Assembly: GCA_036389315.1 (NCBI GenBank)
Contig: DASVQF010000022.1
Coordinates: 62,001 to 126,000, forward strand
Source of the DNA: DASQYE01 sp036389315
GTDB lineage: Bacteria; Acidobacteriota; Blastocatellia; Pyrinomonadales; Pyrinomonadaceae
Direction of reading: 5' to 3'
DNA length: 64,000 bases
Position numbers and translations under genes: made by a program. The notes under the pieces are model-generated. The model was not told where the DNA came from and ran no database searches. It worked only from the letters and a program-made list of their open reading frames with translations. Positions 10,735 through 18,827 of the stretch are shown piece by piece (position 1 is the first letter of the stretch; each line of letters starts with the position of its first letter).

Positions 10735-10997
10735 TTGGAGCGAAGCTGCGCCTGCGTCAGACGATCCTGCTCAAGGTCTTGCGGCGTGTACTGAAGAAAA
10801 GCCGCCCGCTCCTTGAGGAAGCTTTCCGTCTCCCAGAAATTCAGGTCGAGCAGAATCCCCACCTGTCCCCTCGTCAAAGCGCCCGAACGATACCCCTCCA
10901 CCGCCAGAGCCTCCAACGCCCTGCGCGGCAAATCCTCCCAAGCGGCCTCAAGCTCCCGCTCAATCTCCTCCGGCAACTCAATAGTCAACTCCGCCAT
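10731..10997 (-). CDS. UPF0175-family antitoxin
   Basis: An 88-residue protein, MAELTIELPEEIERELEA onward, matching the UPF0175 family that usually pairs with DUF3368 PIN toxins. The segment ALAVEGYRSGALTRGQVG is the expected DNA-binding part, and the acidic C-terminal tail would bind the toxin. I chose the ATG at 10995-10997 because AAAGGAAG stands just upstream. An in-frame TTG seven codons earlier has no such support. It lies only 38 bp after the cas3 stop, on the same strand, so it is likely read from the cas promoter. It may also have its own control. Confidence 0.85.
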   Translation of the reverse strand: MAELTIELPEEIERELEAAWEDLPRRALEALAVEGYRSGALTRGQVGILLDLNFWETESFLKERAAFLQYTPQDLEQDRLTQAQLRSK

Positions 10998-11035
10998 GAC
11001 ACTTCCTTTGGCTTTCAAATTTTTCTGTCTCTTGG

Positions 11036-13303
11036 TTAGAAAACGTTTTCTATTTGCTTGGATGGTTCTAAACCAAGAGCAGGCGTATATCTCATATTCA
11101 GCAAGAACAAGTCATGTCCCTTAATAGGAGTTAATATCCCTTTGCCACCCATAGACACCCTAAACATAGGAACAGAAACGGTAAAGTTTTTTATCGTAGC
11201 TAACGCACGAAACTTATCTGGACGGCTCGTTTGCTTATTCTCCAAAGTCTTGAGGGAATCTTGAATTTCGTCCATATGCGAATTATAGACCTCAAATGGA
11301 ATAACAGTGAGATTACTTATACGGCGAAAAAGTTTTTGCGCTTCCGTTTTAGAATCCACCTCGAAATTACTGGCAAGCATTTTCATAGAGGTAAGAAATT
11401 GATTGTGATATTTAGTTCCTTGAAGCGAAGACCGCGCAAATATACTTTCAACAAGTTCAGCCTTCTTCTCTTCATTCAATGTATTGCCCTCTATTTTCTC
11501 TAAAGCTTCTGTAGTCTTTTGTACGATGTCTCTATCGTAAATGGCACCTATTCCTGATGCATCCTGAAATACGAAAATATTAGCAGGGCCATTATAAGCA
11601 AAGTGCGATTCTACAAAGCGAAGCACCCTTCCCATCCGCTGTATCAAGGCATCTATCGTTGCCATCTCTGTAAGTAATACAGGGAAGTCAATGTTCAGTG
11701 AAACTTCGGCCAACTGTGTTGTAATCCAAACGCCTTTTGCATCGTCGCTCAGAATTTCATTTTCTCTGCTCCGCCGATCTTGGTATATGAACCCTGAATG
11801 TAGTAATGAGAGCGGCAACTCATTGCCGAATCTGTCCTGCAACTGCTGGTGAAGTATTTGCGCTTTCTTCACCGTGTTTACAATAATGAGCACTTTCTTA
11901 TATTGAGAGTAGAGATCACTTATCTGTTGTAGTGCAGTTTCACTGTCAATGCTGCACGATTGCAGCTTAACTTTATGCTTTTGTGCTGGTAAGTATTTTG
12001 GCGGAAGAATCTCTAAATCTGGAACATGAGTCTTTAAATACTCTCGATAAATCGGAGGAAGGGTTGCTGTCACGATACAGAACTGCCCGCCCATTTGTAC
12101 AATTTCAATCAACCCTTGCAGAATTACCGCAGTAATCTCTGGGTCATAAGCCTGAATTTCATCAATTATGATTTTAGAGTAAGACAATGTGGCATAGATC
12201 TTCTCGTAACCTTTGTATTTGAAGACGGCAGTAAATAATTGGTCAGCAGTAGATACCGTTACTGGCATCGCAAACTGTCGCGCGACATCAACGTAATGTA
12301 AGCTTTGAAGCGCACCTTCCTCATTTGAATCCGCTTGTGGTGTGTCCGCCCTATCTTCAAGGCAGTAAAAATAAGCATCACTGTGCAGCAGACCAACTTG
12401 GTCTATTGTGTTGAATGTCTTTCGCAAGCGGTCATACATAGCATTTACCGATGTGCGAACGGGAAGCGTATAAAATCCCTTCTGTCCGTTTAGCCAGTAC
12501 AAAGCGAATTCAGTCTTACCTATGCCTGTGCTGGCGGTCAGAATGACGTTTCGGTTTGAGCAGCTTGCAGCAAGCTTATCTTGCCAGATTGACTCCGGCT
12601 TTAGCTTCTGCTTAAACAGATAGTCCGTAACATGATTAACTGGCTCGGAGATAGGTTTCTCCTCGGCGGACAAGTGGGCGGATGCCGCATGGTCTAACCT
12701 ATGCAGCAAACCTTTTAGTAAAACGTAAAAACCATAGAGACTATCATCTGACGTTCTTATAAGTTCTGTTAAGTAATGCTTGTATGATGGTTTAGGGTCA
12801 ACAAGAGAATGTAGCGGGAGCATTCCATCCATGCCTGCTAGACGCTCACGCCATACAGGGATTAAATCTTTCTCCACAACCTCATGAACTTGTTTCCATT
12901 GCCCTGTTTCTTTAATGCACTTTAATTCAATCCCGCGAAAGTGATGGAAAGTGATAGCTTGATAAATGGCTCGCCGCACGTCCTTAGAGAATTCTCCCAC
13001 AAGAGGTTTAATGAATGCCGGGGAAAGCAAGTTGTGAGGAAGTTCCTTCACATCAGGAAGAGGCAATAAAGGCTCATTAAGTTTCTTCCGAATCTTGTTT
13101 TGAAACGGCGTGTGAATCTTTCCTAAGTCATGACATATGGCGACTAACTCTAAAGCATCCCAAAAGACCGAACGAAAAGCAGTCGGGACACGCTGCAAAA
13201 TTGCATCTCCGTAGAGTCCCCTCATCTCCTGTAAATCAACAAGTAGACACTTCGTATGTTCGGCTAATGTTTCTGGGGGCCGTGATTTGGCATAGACCAC
13301 CAT
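11036..13303 (-). CDS. cas3: Cas3 HD nuclease-helicase
   Basis: A 755-residue effector nuclease-helicase recruited by Cascade to degrade target DNA. The N-terminal HD domain shows H16 and the HDLGK motif (H58, D59), with FHHFRG further on. The superfamily 2 helicase follows: Walker A TASTGIGKTEF near residue 255, Walker B IIIDEIQ near 380, motif III IVTATLPP, and motif VI DALIQRMGRVLR. All key residues are present. A strong AAGGAGA site precedes the ATG. The start overlaps cas5 by 40 nt. The gene is AT-rich like cas5-cas8 and unlike the downstream cas4-cas1-cas2. Confidence 0.97.
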   Translation of the reverse strand: MVVYAKSRPPETLAEHTKCLLVDLQEMRGLYGDAILQRVPTAFRSVFWDALELVAICHDLGKIHTPFQNKIRKKLNEPLLPLPDVKELPHNLLSPAFIKPLVGEFSKDVRRAIYQAITFHHFRGIELKCIKETGQWKQVHEVVEKDLIPVWRERLAGMDGMLPLHSLVDPKPSYKHYLTELIRTSDDSLYGFYVLLKGLLHRLDHAASAHLSAEEKPISEPVNHVTDYLFKQKLKPESIWQDKLAASCSNRNVILTASTGIGKTEFALYWLNGQKGFYTLPVRTSVNAMYDRLRKTFNTIDQVGLLHSDAYFYCLEDRADTPQADSNEEGALQSLHYVDVARQFAMPVTVSTADQLFTAVFKYKGYEKIYATLSYSKIIIDEIQAYDPEITAVILQGLIEIVQMGGQFCIVTATLPPIYREYLKTHVPDLEILPPKYLPAQKHKVKLQSCSIDSETALQQISDLYSQYKKVLIIVNTVKKAQILHQQLQDRFGNELPLSLLHSGFIYQDRRSRENEILSDDAKGVWITTQLAEVSLNIDFPVLLTEMATIDALIQRMGRVLRFVESHFAYNGPANIFVFQDASGIGAIYDRDIVQKTTEALEKIEGNTLNEEKKAELVESIFARSSLQGTKYHNQFLTSMKMLASNFEVDSKTEAQKLFRRISNLTVIPFEVYNSHMDEIQDSLKTLENKQTSRPDKFRALATIKNFTVSVPMFRVSMGGKGILTPIKGHDLFLLNMRYTPALGLEPSKQIENVF

Positions 13304-13971
13304 ACAAAGTCTCCTTCATCGTCTTTTAGGATTTTTACTGGCTCGTCAGTTGAGAAATCTGATTCAGCTTCAACAAAGTGATAATCAACCCAATCGAAAG
13401 TGCGAACGAGGCGTTCTACCCCATCAATAAGAATAGGCGTAAATCTGCAAATAGTTGGTAAGCGATAAGGCACGCCAGCCATATTCAACTCTCTGCATAC
13501 ATTAGCTGGAATGTAAGCATTGAGTGCATCGGACAGGAAACCAGACTCTTCGTCTTGTTCGTGAATGTTGCAACGGCGAACCTCTTCTACTAGCAACAAA
13601 TCTTCAGCCCGTCCTAAGTAGGGATAATAAGGCGGATTACGAAAGACGTTGTAAAGCCGCTCCAAAGTTTCATTATCGGCGGAGAAATGCAGTACTAAAT
13701 GAACGTCATGCAGGTTATGAACCACAATAGGATAACGGCGATCAGCCGGAGTACCCTTAATATAATGCTGGTAATCACGATAGAGCGCGCCGTAGTTGCC
13801 TTGTATGCTGACATTTAAATGGAGAAGCGGCTCACGCTCACTAAGTAATGATTGAGCCAATCCCAGTACAGTAGATGGCGGCGGGAGTGGGAAACTTTCG
13901 ATTACCTCCATAGTAATCGGATTTCGATACACCGCCACCTCCTGATAGAGTTTGACCTTAAGAATTTGCAT
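13264..13971 (-). CDS. cas5: Cas5, Cascade backbone subunit (I-B, Cas5t type)
   Basis: A Cas5-family RAMP protein that caps the crRNA 5' handle in the Cascade complex. The start MQILKVKLYQEVAVYRNP with FPLPPPSTVLGLAQSLL is the family's N-terminal signature. I chose the ATG at 13969-13971, giving 235 residues. MAGQQTMQ six codons earlier is possible, and no start has a clear ribosome site. Either start overlaps the cas7 3' end. The gene is followed by cas3 with a 40-nt overlap, so cas8-cas7-cas5-cas3 is one tightly coupled transcript. Confidence 0.93.
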   Translation of the reverse strand: MQILKVKLYQEVAVYRNPITMEVIESFPLPPPSTVLGLAQSLLSEREPLLHLNVSIQGNYGALYRDYQHYIKGTPADRRYPIVVHNLHDVHLVLHFSADNETLERLYNVFRNPPYYPYLGRAEDLLLVEEVRRCNIHEQDEESGFLSDALNAYIPANVCRELNMAGVPYRLPTICRFTPILIDGVERLVRTFDWVDYHFVEAESDFSTDEPVKILKDDEGDFVWWSMPNHGPQKH

Positions 13972-15022
13972 TGTCTGTTGCCCTGCCATGCTCGTGCTCG
14001 CCGAAACTGGCGCAGACCTGTTGCTTAAGCTCATCAATCATCTCTTCTGGTGATAAAACCCTTGTATTTATATCCGTAGACGTATTAGCAAAGTAGCCGT
14101 CACGAATGCCTGTATACGTGCTGTCGCCCACAACCTGCTCAGTCAAGTCTGTACCAAAAGCATATTTCGAGTTGAGAATTTGCTTCAGTGGTTCCGGCAA
14201 TACACGTGGCTTGCTGTTCTGATATTCTACATGGACAGCATTCATGAAGAATGGATTCAGGCAATCGTAAACCCCGCCGATGATGAAAAGTGGGCTAAGA
14301 GATTCGTCTCGTCCTCTAATTAATCGGTGAAAGGTTTTTACTACTTCAAGGAACTGTTGTATTCGATGGCATCGAATCTCTGGTTTAACTGTGATTCTGC
14401 GCAATTCTCTCTCCGCTTGCTTGAACAAATCATCATCTGCTTTGATTCCAGTGTTTGGTGAGATGTGAGTTCCAATTGGGTCTTCCTCATTACCGATACG
14501 ATCAAGATCAATTGTGACTGTATATCGGTAGAGACTGCGATGCTGCTCCATATTGGCGATATTAGGTTGAGCTTTAATCTTATCGGATTGATACTTATTG
14601 GTTAGCATTTCCACATCATTAGAAAAAGGTTCGACGGAGATGGCTGGCATAACTCTTACCGGCATACGTCTGGTAATAGTAACCGTTTTCCCCTCCACCA
14701 CAGCACCTTGCTCATTCTTAATTGGCACACCCGTCTTCATATAGCCAAAAAGGTCTACTTCTTCGCTCTGCGTAATATCAGAAAGATGTTGAGTTACCTT
14801 TTCGTCTCCTTTGCCAGACAGTTCAACTGAGGACGGTTTCCATCCAAACTGACGTACTCCTTGCGTGAACATGCTATAGCGTAATGATTGACGGGATGCT
14901 ACGGTGAATACTTCACCATTGCCGCGACGCAGTTTCTTTAGCACACTCAAATTACCAAATCCCTCATCGTAGTTAAGCGATTGCGCTTCAAAGATTGCCG
15001 TGAACGTCAGACCCTTAACCAT
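13958..15022 (-). CDS. cas7: Cas7, Cascade backbone (DevR/Cst2 family)
   Basis: A protein of about 354 residues beginning MVKGLTFTAIFEAQSLNYDE, characteristic of the Cas7/DevR (Cst2) family whose subunits line the crRNA along the Cascade filament. The block TVASRQSLRYSMFTQG and the later glycine-rich GGVYDCLNPFF segment also fit. The start at 15020-15022 is set by a strong GAGGAGG site 6-7 nt upstream, inside the end of cas8, with an 8-nt gene overlap. An upstream in-frame ATG at 15085 has no such support. It belongs to the AT-rich interference half of the operon. Confidence 0.95.
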   Translation of the reverse strand: MVKGLTFTAIFEAQSLNYDEGFGNLSVLKKLRRGNGEVFTVASRQSLRYSMFTQGVRQFGWKPSSVELSGKGDEKVTQHLSDITQSEEVDLFGYMKTGVPIKNEQGAVVEGKTVTITRRMPVRVMPAISVEPFSNDVEMLTNKYQSDKIKAQPNIANMEQHRSLYRYTVTIDLDRIGNEEDPIGTHISPNTGIKADDDLFKQAERELRRITVKPEIRCHRIQQFLEVVKTFHRLIRGRDESLSPLFIIGGVYDCLNPFFMNAVHVEYQNSKPRVLPEPLKQILNSKYAFGTDLTEQVVGDSTYTGIRDGYFANTSTDINTRVLSPEEMIDELKQQVCASFGEHEHGRATDNANS

Positions 15023-16880
15023 TGCTTTCCTCCTCAATTGAGATTTCTGGAATTTCTTCTGGCGAGGCAGCGTTTGTTCCCTCACCCGTTGTTACAGATC
15101 TGCTTTCTCCAAGAAAGCCAGATAAAACAGCATACGCTTTCGATTCAAATTCAATAGCGTCCATTGGGTTCAGCAACCCCAAAAGCGTAGCAGGAACGGG
15201 ACGCTTGGAATCTATGCACAATTTCATTAGCATGTCATAGAATTCTGAACTCTTGCCGCTACGGACAACTGCCATTAGGCGATAGGCGAGCCGCTGGCGT
15301 TTCTCCATCTCCATAGGTTTACCCAAGGAAGCACCAACATTGTAAAGCCCCCGCAAGATTCCATAGACTTGCTTTGACTCCATAGCCTCTCCTTCATGTA
15401 TCTTTAGTTCACAGTTTTTGTAATTAACCGCATACTTCTTCCATATTTGTTGCCGAACCCCATGAAGACAGATCATCTCAAGAACAGTCTTGGCTTGCGC
15501 CATATTAGCGTCTACGCTTTGGCGACATACTTGATAAGCAAGGTCATATACTTGGTCACCTGCTAGAAACCGCTTGACCACTTCGCGCTTCAACTGCAAA
15601 GAAGGAGAACCCTTCTTATCACCCGGCGCAGCTACTTTTCCTCTAATGAGCCGAAAACTTTTGGCGGATTCAGACTCGGTAAAGAGTTTTGCTACATCTT
15701 TTCCAATCTGAAAATACTTGAATATAGTCCCAGGCTTCCTTCCTGCTGGTCTAATTTCAACGAAAAGAACATTCTGTAATACCCATTGCCCTCTTTGTTT
15801 TCGCTCTGAAAAGAGATCAGCCATTACATCCTCATAAATGGTATCTCTTAGAGAGAGTAAATTACGTTGATAGGCAGTGTTTACTCTATTGTTCTGCTCA
15901 AAAAGAAGCGGCAGCGATGGCAGATTCACAAAAATATATTCTGTGTCTTCATTGCCTGACCGCAGTTGCCAAGGAATCTGATTGAACCCTGTCCAAGCGC
16001 ATAAAAGAATCAATTCGCAAACGTCACATATAAAAATGTCGGGAATGAGATTGTAAAAGAAATTTTTGAAATACTTGACGGAGACACCAGATACGGAAAA
16101 CATCCCTTCGTTGAAAACCGAATCTTCTTTCCAGCGTTCATCGAGATTAACCGGTAGACGCCCGCAAAATCTGCAAGGAATCGCAGCTTGAGGATTTGAT
16201 GTTCCAACCAAGTTTCTAGCTGGCACAACGTACTTTTCCTCAAACTGTCGAACGCGCGTCTTGTCTTTCGCTAAACTATAATTGGCAATCACGCCTTTGT
16301 TGAAATAGAAGCGCTGTAAGACATCTACAATATACTTTTGTTTCTCAAGAAGCCCTGTTGTATTTCTAATCTCCTCCGCAATTTTAATGGCACGCGCTCC
16401 ATCCCGTTCTAAACTTTTCCTCCGCTTATCTAATTCTTTTTGCTCAACCTTATTTTGAGGTGTACTTTGAGCAAGTTGTTCCCGTTGCGTCTCCAATCCT
16501 TGTTCAACACGCTGTTTGACTTCAATTACAAAAGCGTTTACTGCGATTCTCACACTTTGCTCTGATTGCTCAACTGTATCTGTAATGGAAAGCTCTTGGC
16601 GTAGTCTTTCTAAATGAGTGTTATGTACCTCCGTATAATTTGCACCGAAACCATCAAGCAATTTACGTTCTTCTTGCTTACCCCAAGGAATAAATCTTCC
16701 GGCGGAAACTTGTAGCGCAACCTTACAGTAAGCATCAGCAAAACCATTGAAGTCATCTATTACTAACTCGAAACCATTGTCATTCAAACGTTCGAGGATA
16801 TTCACACCTTTGGCTTGAAGAATCCGAAGCAATCCTATAAGCCCTGCGTTATAAAGCCAGTTGTTAGGCACAAGGTTCAT
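15015..16880 (-). CDS. cas8b: Cas8b/Cst1 large Cascade subunit
   Basis: A 621-residue protein whose two zinc-binding pairs identify the CXXC-CXXC family Cst1: CRFCGRLP near residue 238 and CDVCELILLCAWTGFNQ near residue 283. It opens MNLVPNNWLYNAGLIGLLRI, as expected for the family. Cas8 recognises the PAM and recruits Cas3. A Lys/Glu-rich, probably coiled-coil stretch spans about residues 100-190. The start ATG overlaps the cas6 stop (ATGA, 16877-16880). This protein, together with DevR-type Cas7, is the main reason for assigning subtype I-B of the Tneap/Myxan branch. Confidence 0.94.
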   Translation of the reverse strand: MNLVPNNWLYNAGLIGLLRILQAKGVNILERLNDNGFELVIDDFNGFADAYCKVALQVSAGRFIPWGKQEERKLLDGFGANYTEVHNTHLERLRQELSITDTVEQSEQSVRIAVNAFVIEVKQRVEQGLETQREQLAQSTPQNKVEQKELDKRRKSLERDGARAIKIAEEIRNTTGLLEKQKYIVDVLQRFYFNKGVIANYSLAKDKTRVRQFEEKYVVPARNLVGTSNPQAAIPCRFCGRLPVNLDERWKEDSVFNEGMFSVSGVSVKYFKNFFYNLIPDIFICDVCELILLCAWTGFNQIPWQLRSGNEDTEYIFVNLPSLPLLFEQNNRVNTAYQRNLLSLRDTIYEDVMADLFSERKQRGQWVLQNVLFVEIRPAGRKPGTIFKYFQIGKDVAKLFTESESAKSFRLIRGKVAAPGDKKGSPSLQLKREVVKRFLAGDQVYDLAYQVCRQSVDANMAQAKTVLEMICLHGVRQQIWKKYAVNYKNCELKIHEGEAMESKQVYGILRGLYNVGASLGKPMEMEKRQRLAYRLMAVVRSGKSSEFYDMLMKLCIDSKRPVPATLLGLLNPMDAIEFESKAYAVLSGFLGESRSVTTGEGTNAASPEEIPEISIEEESNG

Positions 16881-17575
16881 CGAACAATCTCCAACATACC
16901 AAACCCTTGACTACGCCTTACTCCAAGACCAATCTGGTAAATCAAGTTCAGCAATTCCGGCTGGCCGCGTAACTCGAATATGCCAACGCCCCCTTGCATG
17001 TCCATGTTGTAATGCCTAACGACTTTGCGTTTGATATTGATCGGCTTGAAATCTATTGAGGCATCCTCTGTTTTCAAGAAAGTGCGTGCTATCTCCCTCA
17101 CCGCAAAATTCAAGCCTTCCTCAAAGCCGTCTTGGCCGGGCAGAAGGTACCAATTAGGGTTGCCTTTGGAGTTGATAAGAAATGGAGAAAGAGTTTTGAA
17201 AATAACTATATCCTTAGTTACAGCGGTGATTCGCCTTAATTCAATGTCTGAAAGCATCAGCGCATTTGAAAACAATGGGAATCTTCGGAGTGTCAAAAGG
17301 CCGTTGTAAAGATAAGTTCCAAATTCATAAGAAGAAGTTGAAAAATTCAAAAATGCTTTATGGCCTACATTAAAGTGCTTCCCTTCTTGGCCCGACAATT
17401 CAGGGAAATAGATAGAAAACGTAAAAGGCTTTAGAGTGTGCAGAGCAGAGTAATATTTTTCATAGAACTGTGGATTTGAATTCTCCAAAGCCTTCTTAAG
17501 CAAAGATGTGAATCCACGCCTATAATCAACAGGGAGTAATGAATTCTCAAGAGTATAGAATGTTCTGAGTCTCAT
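16877..17575 (-). CDS. cas6: Cas6, pre-crRNA endoribonuclease (operon copy)
   Basis: A 232-residue RAMP protein ending with the glycine-rich loop GLGVRRSQGFGMLEIVR that defines Cas6. It cuts the pre-crRNA within each repeat, leaving the 8-nt ATTGAAAC handle. The N-terminal segment LLPVDYRRGFTSLL aligns with the start of the family, but the His often found there is absent, so another residue, such as one of the His at about 46 or 67, may be catalytic. It is first in the operon, about 165 nt downstream of a sigma70-like promoter. A second, quite different Cas6 lies at 18827-19579. Confidence 0.93.
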   Translation of the reverse strand: MRLRTFYTLENSLLPVDYRRGFTSLLKKALENSNPQFYEKYYSALHTLKPFTFSIYFPELSGQEGKHFNVGHKAFLNFSTSSYEFGTYLYNGLLTLRRFPLFSNALMLSDIELRRITAVTKDIVIFKTLSPFLINSKGNPNWYLLPGQDGFEEGLNFAVREIARTFLKTEDASIDFKPINIKRKVVRHYNMDMQGGVGIFELRGQPELLNLIYQIGLGVRRSQGFGMLEIVR

Positions 17576-17745
17576 AGAAGCAACTATGCGAAATAGACTC
17601 TCTCCCTATTATTCATTTGATCTATTAGTGGTGCGTACAGGACGGCTTAAGGTAATGCAAATGGGAGTAGCGCGTCCGTAAGAGCAAGCGGGAAGTCGAG
17701 AGTGCGACCCGAAAGCTGAGTTCCCTGTGTGTTAGAAACGCGGAG

Positions 17746-17774
17746 AATATAGGCTATGCTAGTTTTAAGGTCAA
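17746..17774 (-). promoter_or_regulatory. Sigma70-type promoter of the cas operon
   Basis: On the minus strand TTGACC (17769-17774) and TATATT (17746-17751) are separated by exactly 17 bp, pointing at cas6. Transcription would begin near 17739, giving a 5' untranslated region of about 165 nt. The XRE regulator gene ends only 35 bp upstream of the -35 box. Confidence 0.65.
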
Positions 17775-17808
17775 TTATTATTTTTGGAGATTTGTTCTGT
17801 GGCCTAAA

Positions 17809-18126
17809 CTAACGCTTTTTGCTTCGGATATTTGAGGCGCTCTTGATTCCTCTATACTTCACAGGGCCGGGTAATTTGTTGGGCAAGTCCAGTTCATCGT
17901 CAACGAGGTCTTCCATGTGTACGCCTGCCGCGCGAGCGTATTGCAGGAGGAGCATTAACGATGGTTCATTTCTTCCCACTTCATATTTCGAGATGGCGGT
18001 GTAATCAATCTGGTCTTCGGCTTCGAGACGCTTGAGCATCTCTGACTGAGAAAGGCCAAGTGCATTTCTGATCGTGAGAAGCTTCTCGGCTAAGCGTTTC
18101 GGCTTTGGGCGCGGCTTCTTTCCCAT
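17809..18126 (-). CDS. XRE-family helix-turn-helix regulator
   Basis: A 105-residue protein with one lambda-repressor-like helix-turn-helix: LLTIRNALGLSQSEMLKRL, then YTAISKYEVGRNEPSLMLLLQYARAAGV. The basic N-terminus (MGKKPRPKPKR) and basic C-terminus look disordered. It lies directly upstream of the cas operon promoter and on the same strand, so it is a natural candidate regulator of the CRISPR system, though nothing in the sequence proves this. A palindrome at 18173-18190 lies about 50 bp upstream of its start and may be its own operator. Confidence 0.85.
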   Translation of the reverse strand: MGKKPRPKPKRLAEKLLTIRNALGLSQSEMLKRLEAEDQIDYTAISKYEVGRNEPSLMLLLQYARAAGVHMEDLVDDELDLPNKLPGPVKYRGIKSASNIRSKKR

Positions 18127-18172
18127 TAGGAGTTGCCTCCCGATGAGATTGATAGCGCGCGGAGCTTGACTC

Positions 18173-18190
18173 TATGTATGAATATACATA
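18173..18190. promoter_or_regulatory. Candidate operator palindrome
   Basis: A perfect inverted repeat, TATGTAT - GAAT - ATACATA, lies 47-64 bp upstream of the XRE regulator start. The arm length and spacing suit a dimeric helix-turn-helix repressor. The minus strand holds a TATATT within it that could serve as a -10 box, so binding would block transcription. Autoregulation is inference. Confidence 0.5.
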
Positions 18191-18365
18191 AAATTTGATC
18201 GCATATTGGAGTCGCCGTGAGTATGAACCTTTCATGCTCAACGGCGATGCTCATTACTCCACTCTTGAGGATGAGCTACGCATGTGGCCGTTGCCGTTTG
18301 TTGTCAATCGTTAGAGCCCGCCAATCTTAGCAGAGTGGGCGCGACGTTTTCACCAGTTTTCTCAC

Positions 18366-18773
18366 ATGATGTGCTGGTCAATCTCCTCACCGCCGAAGGC
18401 TAAGTACAGATTGTTGTATGTCGGGAGTGATCTCGGCCTGATGGAATTTGTGCAGGAAGCGTTAAAGGGTGAGGGATGGTTCGTGGTGCGGTGTCCGGGA
18501 GGCAGCACGGCTCACCTGCTGTTGAGCAGTGGGATTCGTTATGACTTGTTGATGTTCGACGAGGAGTTGATGGGGACGAGTGGAATAGAGCTGGTGCGGT
18601 TGGCACGGTCGCTTGAGCACAGGAAGCGAACGCCGGTTATTCTGCTGTCGCCGAAGGGGGGCGCGGCAGAGACGTGGCGGGCGGGCGCAAGGGTGTTTGT
18701 TCGGAAGCCGCAGCCGTTTCAGGCGGTGGTGGAGGCTGTCAGGCATCTGCTCGACTCAAACGACGGTAAATAG
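18366..18773 (+). CDS. Stand-alone receiver-like protein with degenerate acidic pocket
   Basis: A 135-residue CheY-like receiver domain with no output domain. The probable phospho-acceptor is the Asp in YDLLMFDEELMG. The switch Ser is in PVILLSPKG, and the conserved Lys-Pro is in VFVRKPQPF. The first strand reads RLLYVGSDLGL, where active receivers have two or three consecutive acids (VDDD), so metal binding may be weakened. The second codon of the pair MM may be the true start. It is convergent with the orphan cas6 downstream. No partner kinase is in the window. Confidence 0.75.
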   Translation: MMCWSISSPPKAKYRLLYVGSDLGLMEFVQEALKGEGWFVVRCPGGSTAHLLLSSGIRYDLLMFDEELMGTSGIELVRLARSLEHRKRTPVILLSPKGGAAETWRAGARVFVRKPQPFQAVVEAVRHLLDSNDGK

Positions 18774-18782
18774 GGGGAATTT

Positions 18783-18827
18783 AAGTCTAAGGTCTAGGCT
18801 TAGGCTTTGCTGCTTGACTTTGGACTT
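18783..18827. repeat. Imperfect inverted repeat between convergent genes
   Basis: AAGTCTAAGGTC (18783-18794) faces GACTTTGGACTT (18816-18827) with two mismatches, between the converging receiver and orphan cas6 genes. It belongs in style to the word-based intergenic inverted repeats seen further right, and may terminate both transcripts. Confidence 0.4.
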
